DNA from: Apostichopus parvimensis
Lineage: Eukaryota > Echinodermata > Holothuroidea > Aspidochirotida > Stichopodidae
Direction: 5' to 3'
Length of the DNA: 64,000 bases
Assembly (NCBI GenBank): GCA_000934455.1
Contig: KN886879.1
Location: forward strand, 80,009 to 144,008
Positions 12,601 to 21,200 of the stretch are shown piece by piece. Below the pieces are notes generated by a model. The model worked only from the letters and a program-made list of their open reading frames with translations, was not told the origin of the DNA and made no database searches. A program made the position numbers and the translations under genes. The number at the start of each line of letters is the position of its first letter. Positions within the stretch are counted from its first letter, which is position 1.

Positions 12601-14635
12601 CTTCCTTTCCTAGAGGTCATTAATGTATCCATATAGTTAGACATTCCCTTTAATATTCAGTATAGTTTATATGTATGGTTAGAACCTTATAAATATTTAA
12701 CAGGTGAGCATTGAGACCATTAAAGGGTGTGAAGACTCGCGCAAAAAGAAACGTCTAATGCCGGTAATCTGACCTAGTTTCGAATGAGGTGTAACAGAAG
12801 TGTTAGACACCACCATCGATCTCAGAAATTACACACACAGCTTGCTACCGTCGGTAATTAGACACTAGTGTACAGTCAGTACATATAACGATACAGCGAT
12901 GGAAAACTCAGATCCAACTAAATATAACAAGGTATCACGTTTCATTACTGCACTGTCTGCATTTTGTAGCGACGCGAACAAAACGTCACTTGCAAGCAAC
13001 AGATAGTTAACTTTTTCAGATGGCCGCACACGGTTCGGGGCGAGTCTTCAATGCCTTTAAGTCCATTGTAAGGTATTACAACATATGACCTCCCTGTATG
13101 GTAGCCATAGCAACTGAATAATTATTAGGAGCAAAACCCGATTTCTGGCTGATTAACACAATCCTTACTTTACTGTGTAACTATTGCTAGAAACAAATAC
13201 GTACTCTAAAATTATAGTATGAAGATGTAAACTCACTGCCAATGAAACAAATCTTCACACAAGAAAGCAAAGGTCTTATGGAATTAGCAGAAAATTATCT
13301 AGCATATTATTGCAAAAAGTTATTCAAAATACCTGACTTTGCTTCACAACTACAAAGAAGTAACAAACTTTGTCTGTTGTACAACTCATTCATTTACACC
13401 ATTCTGTGATAAACAAACTTCCTGAACCTGAAAACTGCTATACAAATTGCAAGCAATTAATTAATTCCCCAAATGATGGAATGACAGTAAAATGAACAAA
13501 CGGAAGCATTAAAACAGAATATAGAAATAGACTCCCTAGATATCTTCTTATTTATGTAAGGATAGCTCAATGATGTTGACCTTCTCTGAACATTCTTTAG
13601 AAAACTCTTCTTCAAATTCCTCTGCAGTAAGTTCGCCTCTTTCAAGTTTCAAGAACGCACTGTCAGGGCCCTTAGCTATCGATACATCACGAATGGTTCT
13701 ACTCGGTACGCCCAACTTCTTTTCAAATTCTGCGATGGAATGGAGAGAAGTTTATAGGTACTCATGTAACAAAGACATTACTGGTTTCATTTCATAACCA
13801 AATTTTCTTTTCAAAGTTACTTACACAACTAAGTTTCTCTACAAGATCTATCAAGTATTGACCTATTACACTGCATGATGATATCAAACACATGCCCATT
13901 ACTAGCTGATATATCATATAAGGGCAGCTTTGTGTTGGTACAATATACATATAACAACATATTCCTGACAGGCAGAGATAGACAAAATAATTTACCAAAC
14001 TAATACATTGGCATGTTGACTTCTGTACCCGACATGTGCTATGTGAGCCAGATACTTATAGCTTGTGTCCTTAGTCCTAATACATATAATAACCTATAAT
14101 AGCAAGTACTCAATGCTAATTAGAACCTTGTACTCATACAAGGGGAGGGGGGGGGGCAGATTCTGCTTGTCATCGAACTCATGCTCTTGTACCCACACAA
14201 GTTTGAAACATACATTCCATAATGTTTGCAACATTGTAAACCACACATTTCTAGTTTTGCCTAAATTGTATTATCATTACAATTTCACTTTTCTGAATGT
14301 TTGCTTCAGATATCTGGGTGGTTACCATACAAAAGTGCTTCCCTGTGTAATGTAAATAATGTTAACTTTACTACTGGACAAAAAGCAGAGCAATTACCAT
14401 CGAATACTGGAAATGGCTTCGGGATAATGACTCCTCCCATGTCAAAGATGACAGCTTTGGTCCTGTACTGGCTCATACTGATGTGAAAATTTCTTCTCTG
14501 CATGGGATGTACTCCAGACATTGACACATGCCCAGCCAATACCGGAAGTGTGCATTTTGTATTTCTTTCTGCATAGCTGAGCCAAGCATGCGCTTTTCCA
14601 GATGTTCTGACTCCCGCCTGGCATAGACGACTCAT
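345..14635 (-). CDS. ACAD10: ACAD10-like: HAD + APH-type kinase + acyl-CoA dehydrogenase (3' end off the window)
   Basis: Exons in transcript order: 14635-14398, 13729-13581, 12553-12359, 11034-10876, 10214-9844, 8296-8115, 7566-7416, 6987-6845, 6305-6132, 5524-5315, 4838-4672, 3145-3005, 2290-2153, 683-345. They join in phase to 919 codons. Residues ~1-58 look like a mitochondrial presequence. Residues ~60-245 are a HAD-like domain (Asp65, TNNW near 175, Lys205, LDD near 229). Residues ~300-590 are an APH-like kinase (HGQSNPTY 310, HGDF-RVDN 478-485, Asp500). After a Ser-rich linker comes the acyl-CoA dehydrogenase domain from ~660, whose C-terminal part is beyond position 1. The family is known for mitochondrial or peroxisomal breakdown of long or hydroxylated fatty acyl-CoAs, with the kinase acting on 4-hydroxyacids. 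The HAD part separates ACAD10 from ACAD11. The second Asp of the HAD DxD motif is Gly (DMGG), so phosphatase activity is doubtful. Confidence 0.9.
1430..1705. repeat. Cluster of degenerate palindromic words (ATATGGGCCATAT, TCTGGCCCAGAT)
   Basis: Near-perfect palindromes TTTTATATGGGCCATATAAA occur around 1464 and 1567, interspersed with TATCTGGCCCAGATAT and CAGATCTGG-type words. A 170-codon frame spans the region but consists of these words. It lies in ACAD10 intron 13. Confidence 0.8.
2153..2290 (-). CDS. ACAD10: ACAD10 exon 13: substrate and FAD contact segment
   Basis: Residues 761-806. [13 protein letters not shown] and [10 protein letters not shown], the latter the acyl-CoA dehydrogenase signature that contacts flavin. 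Acceptor TCACAACAG; donor GTCGGT is off consensus but phase and family fit. Confidence 0.93.
3005..3145 (-). CDS. ACAD10: ACAD10 exon 12: acyl-CoA dehydrogenase alpha domain
   Basis: Residues 714-760. [14 protein letters not shown] and [20 protein letters not shown] are hallmark ACAD10/11 segments. Phase 0 at both ends; donor GTAAGA. Confidence 0.94.
3861..3928 (+). repeat. Polypurine tract
   Basis: About 68 bases of almost pure A/G (AAGAAAAGA, GGAAGAAAAAAAAAAG). It is a polypyrimidine tract on the ACAD10 sense strand, in intron 11. Confidence 0.85.
4350..4660 (+). mobile_element. tRNA-derived SINE with ATT tail
   Basis: A tRNA-like head (GGCTAAGGCG and box B GGTTCGATTCC with an anticodon-arm-like CTCGTGATCC) is followed by a unique body (CACCCAGGGGATAAATGGG, CTGTAAAGCGCTTAGAGACC, TATAAAGCGATATATGAA) and an ATT tail. 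The 8-base word TTATGAGT at 4342-4349 and 4657-4664 fits a target-site duplication, partly ambiguous because of the tail. It lies in ACAD10 intron 11, antisense to the gene. Confidence 0.8.
4672..4838 (-). CDS. ACAD10: ACAD10 exon 11: start of acyl-CoA dehydrogenase domain
   Basis: Residues 658-713. [20 protein letters not shown] and [10 protein letters not shown] form the first helices of the dehydrogenase domain. The donor GTCAGT is followed within about 12 bases by the ATT tail of an antisense SINE. Confidence 0.92.
5315..5524 (-). CDS. ACAD10: ACAD10 exon 10: interdomain linker
   Basis: Residues 588-657. The final kinase helix ([17 protein letters not shown]) is followed by a Ser/Gly/Arg-rich, low-conservation linker ([17 protein letters not shown]). 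Acceptor ATGCTGTAG, donor GTATGT. Confidence 0.88.
6132..6305 (-). CDS. ACAD10: ACAD10 exon 9: end of APH domain
   Basis: Residues 530-587. [12 protein letters not shown] and [20 protein letters not shown] are the C-terminal helices of the kinase domain in ACAD10/11 proteins. Acceptor TTGTCAG, donor GTAATG. Confidence 0.93.
6845..6987 (-). CDS. ACAD10: ACAD10 exon 8: APH metal-binding motif
   Basis: Residues 482-529. It completes HGDF-RVDN, then [18 protein letters not shown] holds Asp500, the metal ligand of the kinase fold. Donor GTGAGT, phase 1. Confidence 0.94.
7416..7566 (-). CDS. ACAD10: ACAD10 exon 7: APH catalytic loop
   Basis: Residues 432-481. It ends TTVVHGDF, placing the catalytic Asp480 of the Brenner-type motif at the splice junction. 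Acceptor CCCTGACAG, donor GTAATA, phase 2. Confidence 0.94.
8115..8296 (-). CDS. ACAD10: ACAD10 exon 6: APH-like kinase, hinge
   Basis: Residues 371-431. It begins with the split serine codon and [14 protein letters not shown], the hinge strand between kinase lobes, and ends LEGYGKQ. The CACCACAG acceptor is the first one downstream of the duplicated array. Donor GTAAGA. Confidence 0.94.
8584..9843 (-). repeat. Tandem array of ~10 copies of the ACAD10 exon-5 end plus donor and intron
   Basis: In the intron between ACAD10 exons 5 and 6, a unit of 118-134 bp repeats in the gene's orientation. The exon-intron boundary equivalent to 9843/9844 recurs near 9715, 9591, 9463, 9339, 9221, 9103, 8979, 8845, 8714 and, degenerate, 8584. 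Each unit has ~92 bp of exon 5 (coding [12 protein letters not shown]), the splice donor and ~35 bp of intron. Copies at 9715, 8714 and 8584 keep TACCAGGT-type exon sequence like the real exon, whereas the others share a 6-base deletion, so most amplification came from one deleted unit. No copy has an acceptor. Confidence 0.93.
9844..10214 (-). CDS. ACAD10: ACAD10 exon 5: start of APH-like kinase domain
   Basis: Residues 248-370. After a linker come HGQSNPTY (310-317) and VLRKKPPG (327-334), the N-lobe nucleotide-binding strands of the family, then the helix [13 protein letters not shown]. The donor GTTAGT at 9843 leaves phase 2. The last ~92 bp of this exon (9844-9935) are the source or sister of the tandem copies that fill the next intron. 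Confidence 0.94.
10876..11034 (-). CDS. ACAD10: ACAD10 exon 4: HAD motifs III and IV
   Basis: Residues 195-247. GIRKP gives the motif III lysine (205) and VFLDDL the motif IV aspartates (229-230). Phase 0 at both ends; donor GTACTG. Confidence 0.93.
12039..12277 (+). mobile_element. tRNA-derived SINE, family B copy 1
   Basis: Starts GGAGTGTTAGCTCAGTGGTT (box A) and has box B GGTTCGAGTC then CACTCC, which pairs with the first six bases like an acceptor stem. The body continues CAGTTACAGAGTTGTTGAC, GGCTTCTTCGCGAGTT and GCAGGAGGATCTAAAA. A close second copy is at 28298. It lies in ACAD10 intron 3, antisense. The T and D stems are degenerate, so it is not a working tRNA gene. Confidence 0.88.
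12359..12553 (-). CDS. ACAD10: ACAD10 exon 3: HAD motif II
   Basis: Residues 130-194. It carries HAD motif II as ALLTNNW (169-175) and ends LFDV before a GTGAGT donor. Length 195, phase 0 at both ends. Confidence 0.92.
12724..13056. mobile_element. MITE-like element flanked by TTAA
   Basis: Ends AGGGTGTGAAGACTCGC (12724) and, inverted from 13056, AGGCATTGAAGACTCGC, each preceded by TTAA (12720-12723 and 13057-13060). TTAA target sites are typical of piggyBac- and Kolobok-type transposons. The 333-base body has no long reading frame. It lies in ACAD10 intron 2. Confidence 0.75.
13581..13729 (-). CDS. ACAD10: ACAD10 exon 2: HAD cap region
   Basis: Residues 80-129, a charged helical stretch ([15 protein letters not shown], then [18 protein letters not shown]) matching the cap side of the HAD domain. 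The acceptor follows CATCGCAG. The donor GTCAAC is weak; I chose it because phase and family alignment run straight into the next exon. Confidence 0.85.
14398..14635 (-). CDS. ACAD10: ACAD10 exon 1: start, presequence, HAD motif I
   Basis: Residues 1-79. The ATG at 14635-14633 opens an Arg/Ser-rich, acid-poor leader typical of mitochondrial import, followed by the HAD motif VIFDMGGVI with the nucleophile Asp65. In-frame Met codons at residues 39, 45 and 54 are alternative starts that would shorten or remove the leader. The donor GTAATT leaves phase 1. Confidence 0.88.
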
Positions 14636-16058
14636 TTTGACTTGGAGGAAAGAAGCAGAAAATTTAAGTAAACATTAAGCAAATAAGAATTTTGTATCTA
14701 GCTGGAATTTTACTGAGGACCTCATGCTGAGCTACTGTACAAATTTGTCTTCACATAGCTCAGCGTGAATGCCATGAACATGAATAGGGATTTATCAGAT
14801 GAAATGTTTTGGACGATCCAACATTACCAGATATTCCCTGAAAATGAACCAGTAAAAACAAAAACTAAAACTGGCACAGAATGTTCTTACAAGGTTCATC
14901 TCTACTTGAGCAAATATGCTCAAGATATAGTGAAAGAGGGAAACTTAATGATTAACATTAATTTTTTAATCTCCTTAGTAACAAGTTACTGTATGTTGGA
15001 AAACGATTCTCATATGTTCACAAACTTTACATTTTTGGAAATGATCACAGAAGAAAAGATTTGCCAGAAATTATAGTCAAGTCCAGAAATAGTCAAGGGG
15101 ACTAAATTGGATATGTACTGTGAGATAGTTGAGGAGAGAGTGAATGTTAATGTAAAGAATAACATACATGTTGAATCTTTCTTGACAGTTAAGAAAAGAT
15201 GAATACCTGCAGAAAGGGGCATAATTAAGAGGCAATAGGAACAATGATTAGAACATATATGGTTTAACTGCATAAACTGATAAAAACTAATGGAAGAGTT
15301 TTCACTTTAGGCAGCATGTTCCTCTATTCAAAATAGCTTCATTAGTCAACTTCTGTCAGGAGTTCAGTCTACATAAATTTTTTATGATAAACTATTCAAG
15401 ATATAAAGCAGAAAACTTTTTGAATATCCAGCCAACCTCATCAACGTTTGAGAATGGCAGTAAGTCACTGTAATATGTTTTGGTGATGCCATGCTGTTTA
15501 TTTCTTCAATAAATCCATCCAGCTACGGCTGGCCTAGGGTTGTTTGAACAGTCAGGTGTACTTTACACCATTGGCACTTATACTATAGTACTAAGAAGAT
15601 AGGCTAGTGCATGTTTTAGATCTATGCTTAGTTATCCATGGCCAGTTTGCACTGTGATTTGTGAAGTGTGAGGTGAAGTAGTTGTCCAACACGGCAAAAG
15701 CTACGGAGAATTGCAAAATACATGACATGCATCTGTCAATTTACACAGAAATGTTCTTTCTTACTTGATTATTGAGTTGCTTCTGTTATTTGAAACATCC
15801 GTATTACCGAAAGGGATCGGCTTGCAAGGAGAACCAACCTGTTTTTCTCTTCCCAGGTACCTCGCACAGAAGTTGTGGTACCTCAGTGTGTGACTGTGTG
15901 TCTCTTGTTTACAAATAGGACGTAGCAGTTTAGTTGGCCAGCCTTATAGCCTTTCAAGTATCTAGATTGAAAGTAGCTGAAACAATGACAATTTGTGATA
16001 GTATAAAAAGCAGTAATAAGGCGGCCCAGTAAAAACAGAGAAACAGGCAGTGGTAAAA
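14636..16058. other. Upstream region of ACAD10
   Basis: AT-rich intergenic DNA between the ACAD10 start and the TA-flanked MITE. It must contain the ACAD10 promoter, but I see no clear TATA box or other element. No coding or repeat structure recognised. Confidence 0.6.
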
Positions 16059-16060
16059 TA

Positions 16061-17151
16061 CGAAAGCCCATTTAGTGCCAAACAAACATTACGATTTAAT
16101 AACTCGTTATTACGAATTAATAACTCGTAATTACGAATTAATAATTTGTAATTATGAATTAATAATTCGTAAATACGAAATGCTAATTCGTTATTGCGAA
16201 TGATAATCCGTTATTACGAAATAAATAATTCGTACTTGTATCGATAATGCGATAATATATCGACTTAATTTACACTCTAACTAGCTCGATAATTCCACTG
16301 ACTTCGTTGCCATACTCGATTTTGGAACGATGTTCACCACGTACACTCAGCGGCATTTTCGCTCCTCCACCAAATTGTCACAGCGCCGCTGCTCCACCAA
16401 ATTGTCACAGCCGTATTATATGTGACCAAGAAATAAGGACGCGAACAATGATTGTCAACAGAGTATATTAGAGCTGATCATCTGGCTCATAACTACTAAT
16501 GAGTACAGTGAGTGTGTCAGGGGAAAGTAAGCTTGAGAGAACGGCTCCTACAGGCATAGGCGTAGGAGCCCAATTTGATTGGAGGGGGGGGGGGGGGGGC
16601 GGGCTGTAACGATCGACTTGCCCGAAAACTATAACCAAACATTTTTCGCGCGCTCCGCGAGCGTTCAACATGGTAATGTCATCTCATATAGGCTTTTACA
16701 TGAGTAATGGCGAATTAGTGCATGGGGTTGGGGGCTGCAGCCCCAAGCCCCCAGCCTCCTACGCATATGCCTACATGTTGAATCACCCTGAATACAAGTT
16801 GGTGAAAGAAGCGGCTAGCTAAGTCTCGAAGGGACAAACAGCAAGTAGGATATAGGCCCTACGTACATGTAATTGCTCAATGTGTAAAGCACATAAAGTA
16901 CTCGGCGGATATCAATCTGGCCAGGGTGCCAAGAAGTTTTCACTCATTCTTTGGGGATTAAAGTGGACGCTTATGGCAGACAAAATTTTCAGGATTCAGG
17001 CAAATCCGGATTCTTGCTCGATAAACACAGTGCGTCGACCGACGGATTATATAGCGAGCTAATCACAATTTTGCTTACACCAAAATAATGATTATTAATT
17101 CGTAATTACGAATTAAAAGTATTTTTTGTTTGGCACTTTAATGGGCTTTCG
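16061..17151. mobile_element. MITE-like DNA transposon with TA target site
   Basis: The ends are inverted: CGAAAGCCCATTTAGTGCC at 16061 and, on the other strand from 17151, CGAAAGCCCATTAAAGTGCC, both continuing AAACAAA. TA flanks both ends (16059-16060, 17152-17153), as in Tc1/mariner-type insertions. The left interior (16088-16235) has about seven degenerate copies of an AT-rich palindromic word around TTCGTAATTACGAA, which recurs once just inside the right end. It encodes no transposase and sits between the divergent ACAD10 and CCT6 genes. Superfamily is inferred only from TA and the terminal repeats. Confidence 0.82.
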
Positions 17152-17153
17152 TA

Positions 17154-18100
17154 GAAAAAAAAATGGGAAAAGAAAGTGGATATTAGAGACGGGTGGTGGG
17201 GGGGGGGGAGTAAGAACTTCGAGGAATTGCAGGAAAGGAGACGCCAGAAAGGGAAGACCATATTAAGGGTCCTGGAGGGAAGCGCAGAAAGCAGAAGAAG
17301 GTGCGGAAGGGAAGGATTGGGACTATAGGAAGAGCTCCAAACCGCTGAAATAGGTTTTTATAACAAATTTAAAAATAAATAAGGAGAAGAAATAAAAAAG
17401 CCTTAGCATTACGCTAACATCTAAGTCCTCACCCATAATTGTCTTAACGCTGCGCTATCGGGGAGTTAACACATAATTGTGAGGCATTTGGAGATCTGCA
17501 GTAGTTGTGCCCAGCTATAAAAGCCAGGAAATGTCGCAATCATGTTGCCAAAACCGTGAATTCCTTTATAAGTTAACTTAATGAAATTAATTTCGTAACT
17601 GATTAAGAGAAGCAGAGCTTACATTCCTTTTTTAGTACACTGATATATGAGTTATCTGAACATACATACAGGGCAACGCAAAAATGAATAAGGTGAAATC
17701 TGCTTCCTGCATATTACTACGATCAGGGAACGCCCTGAGTGGGTCGATTATCATTAAGGCAAAGTTTTAGTGTTATACACCCTGGGAAGCTTCTAGAGTT
17801 TTGTTCTTTTTTCAATGCTTTAAAATGATAAAAGTTATTCATATATTGAAAATTGCGGAAAACTGATTTTGAAGCTTCAAATAAAACTCCAATTTGTCCT
17901 TTCAGTAAGCTTAGACTTAATTTTAGAAATTTTAAATATAAATGTAGTTGGAACAAATAGGTTATGACGTATTTTTTGACTCTCGAATGCTGTGATCATT
18001 GAGCACTATCAGGTGTAAAATATGAATTTAACTGCCTCATGTGTGCACATGCGAATCGATCACTGACAAACATCGTTGCGAAGGAGTATAGCCATAGAAA
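17154..18100. other. Upstream region of CCT6
   Basis: Purine-rich at the left (GGGTGGTGGGGGGGGG near 17191), then AT-rich sequence up to the CCT6 ATG. It must hold the CCT6 promoter and 5' UTR; no motif stands out. Confidence 0.6.
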
Positions 18101-18237
18101 ATGTCGGCAATCAAAGCGTTAAATCCCAAGGCTGAAATAGCTAGAGCAGCTCAGGCTCTCCAGATCAACATTAATGCAGCTAGAGGACTTCAAGATGTTC
18201 TTAAAACAAATTTAGGGCCAAAAGGAACGATTAAAAT
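18101..18237 (+). CDS. CCT6: CCT6 exon 1: start codon
   Basis: Residues 1-45. The ATG lies in a good context (GAAAATGTC) and opens [12 protein letters not shown], the expected N-terminus. It ends in LGPKGTIK, the first nucleotide-contacting loop. Donor GTAAGT, phase 2. Confidence 0.97.
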
Positions 18238-21200
18238 GTAAGTTGTAAACCTCACGCTGAACTAACGTTACCCTTTGTATGTACACCACAGTATTACTGT
18301 TAGGCATGTACGTACGGTACGGTGTGTTTGGTAATGATATAAATGGCGGCTGCAGTGTTACTGCCTAGCGCCGAAGTATTACTAGTATTAGTAACGGGCC
18401 TAGCCTTCCTCATTACGATAAACGAGCACAAACTAATTGGACTAGGTGAATCCTAGCATGCAATAACGACACTTGGTTGACTAACCAGGACATTCTTTTT
18501 TTGTTAAGCAGAATAGCTTATAATATAAAGGAAAAATCTAAGCAGACCTGCTCAACATGACAACTCAATATTTTCAGTGCACAATACAGTTAGATTTAGA
18601 CCAGCCCTATGCTACACCAAATGGTATGGAAAGAAGCAACATAGCCTAGATGTTGTGTTAGGCTTGCTGTTGATCATGACCAAATGTTAGTATATTATGA
18701 TGAAGATATGTACAACATCAGTTTTCTTGTATTTGAGATTATTTATTTCCATTTCTACTCAGGTTAGTGTCTGGAAGTGGTGACATAAAACTAACAAAAG
18801 ATGGAAATATACTGCTCCATGAAATGGTAAGATTACGATATGAATGATGTACCTTCTGTGTAGCACCATTCAGTACACATGATTTATATCTCCAAAGTAC
18901 AGGCTACAGTGTCATAAACCCCAATTTCACACAATAAGACTAGTAGCCAAAGCATAAGGTTCTGTGCATGTTGAATGTTTGGAAGCCATTGGTTTTATGT
19001 TATTTTTATTAGAACTAGACCCATACAGTGAACCCTAACTTGCTGTATTATTCTGAAATGGCTACAAACTTTACAATGCCCATTAACGTACTTTAAAGTT
19101 TTGAAGTGTTGTTTCATAGTCTCAGTTGATTGCCATAAACTTTGTGTGATTCTCATTTGTTGTCAGTGAATATTGCCATTATGACAAACTAACCTTAGCA
19201 ATTTCTGTCGTTAACTTTGATACCAAATTGACAAAATCAAGATATGTTCTCATTTTCCTTTTCTTTTATAAAGTTCCTTTAAAATTGCATTTTGAATATT
19301 TTTCTTGCAATATCTTTGTGTAATATTAGCTTTGAAGTATAAATTAACTTTTGTAAAGTTAACAGCATCCCTGAAACTTTGACGTAATATAACTGATCTA
19401 GAGAATTTTTGTGGCCAAAACATAGAATGCTAGCTACCAGAGAGTTTAGGTCATCCAGACATGCACAATCAGTCTAAGTTTTCTGAATTTTTCTGCAACT
19501 GTTTTATAAACTTGAGACATAAAGTCCAAATTTTGGCTTTGTTGACAAATACCTCAATCATTTATGAAACCTTTTTCCTACAGCAAATTCAACATCCCAC
19601 TGCATCATTGATAGCAAAAGTCGCCACAGCTCAAGATGATATCACCGGAGATGGGACCACATCTAATGTGCTCATTATAGGTGAACTCCTAAAACAAGCA
19701 GACCTCTATGTCTCAGAGGTGAGTTTCGATATCCCTTCATCCCAGTAAATATTTCTAACAAAGTTTATGAAAAGGGGAATGTTCACAATATACATTAAGA
19801 AGTGAAAAATTAAGTTCAACTAATTTGTCAAAGGTAAGCCCAAGGAAGTGCTGGCTGTGTAAACTCATTGGGAAACCAGCATGATGAATTAATATTGGCT
19901 ATGTTTTGTTTAGTATTCCGGAAGGGTTATGAAACCAATGGAAGCTTAACTTGAAACCCTACCCATGTGATGATTGTGGATGAACACCGGCTTATCCCAA
20001 GCCTTCTGTTTTCGATCGAGTGTTCAGAAAAGCTAAACTGAACGAGGCAGGATGTGTAAGTTATGTTTTAACTTGTGCAATACATCCAGTGCAGTGAATA
20101 ATTTATCTAGTAACGCATTGAAAAATGCTATGCAAGATGGTCAAATTGCTATGCAAGTGTTAAGATGTATAGTAGTCTTTTAACACAGGAACTATGTAGT
20201 AATTTATATCTTACAAGATTCAGAGCCAGCAGAACTGCTACTGGAAACGTGCTCACTAACTTATTCCCTAAGGTACTCATGTTTTCCAATATTTTACAAG
20301 GTTACTTATGTCTTGCAATATTAATGTTATGTCATGTTGTATTCCCTCTTTTCAGGGACTCCATCCTCGAATTGTCACAGAAGGGTTCGAACTTGCAAAA
20401 GTGAAGGCTCTTGAGACATTGGAAAAGATCAAAGTTACCAGGGAGATGGACAGAGATGCCTTGATAAGTGTTGCCAAGACATCTTTGAGAACTAAGGTCC
20501 ATGCAGAATTGGCAGATCTTCTCACAGAGGTAAGCTAATATTATACTACAGAGAATGTGTGTGGAAATATGTTTCCTAAAGAAGCATGGGTGTGAAAGTG
20601 TATTAACATAGTGAAAAGGAATTTTAGTTTCAACTGAACCAGAAGCAATTTGCAAAACAGCTCCATCTGCACATTGTTGTTGTGCTTAAGACAAACAACA
20701 AGTATGTACAATTATAGGTCATATATCAGAAACATAAAATTTATTTTGATTTGCTTCTTTGGCTTCCCTAACCAATGACAACAAAAACCCTTTTAAAAAG
20801 CAACAATTGTTGGATGTATCCTACTAGAAGGCTAAAACATTTTCATCAATCTGTTAGACACAGACTTTCTGAATGTCATGCATCATTTATTTCATTTCAT
20901 TTCATTTCATTATTGCAACAATTTAGTGTGCCCACATTTTGGAGGAAAATAGTACAGTGGAAATGCAACCAGTTGCTTTCACAGGTGATCTTACATGGTG
21001 TATGGAAGTGGTTGTCATAGAAATGTCTGAACATCTGTGCTTTAAAGTAGTCAGTGAATGGCTACCCAAGTTGTTGAAAGTTTCATGAATATTTACAGTT
21101 TCTGAATTACACTGTTCTACCCATCCTGTTCTTTTGTATTTTACATTTTCAGTCAAAATCTTACATGTTTTTTATTTAATATTTTATTTTAATATTTACC

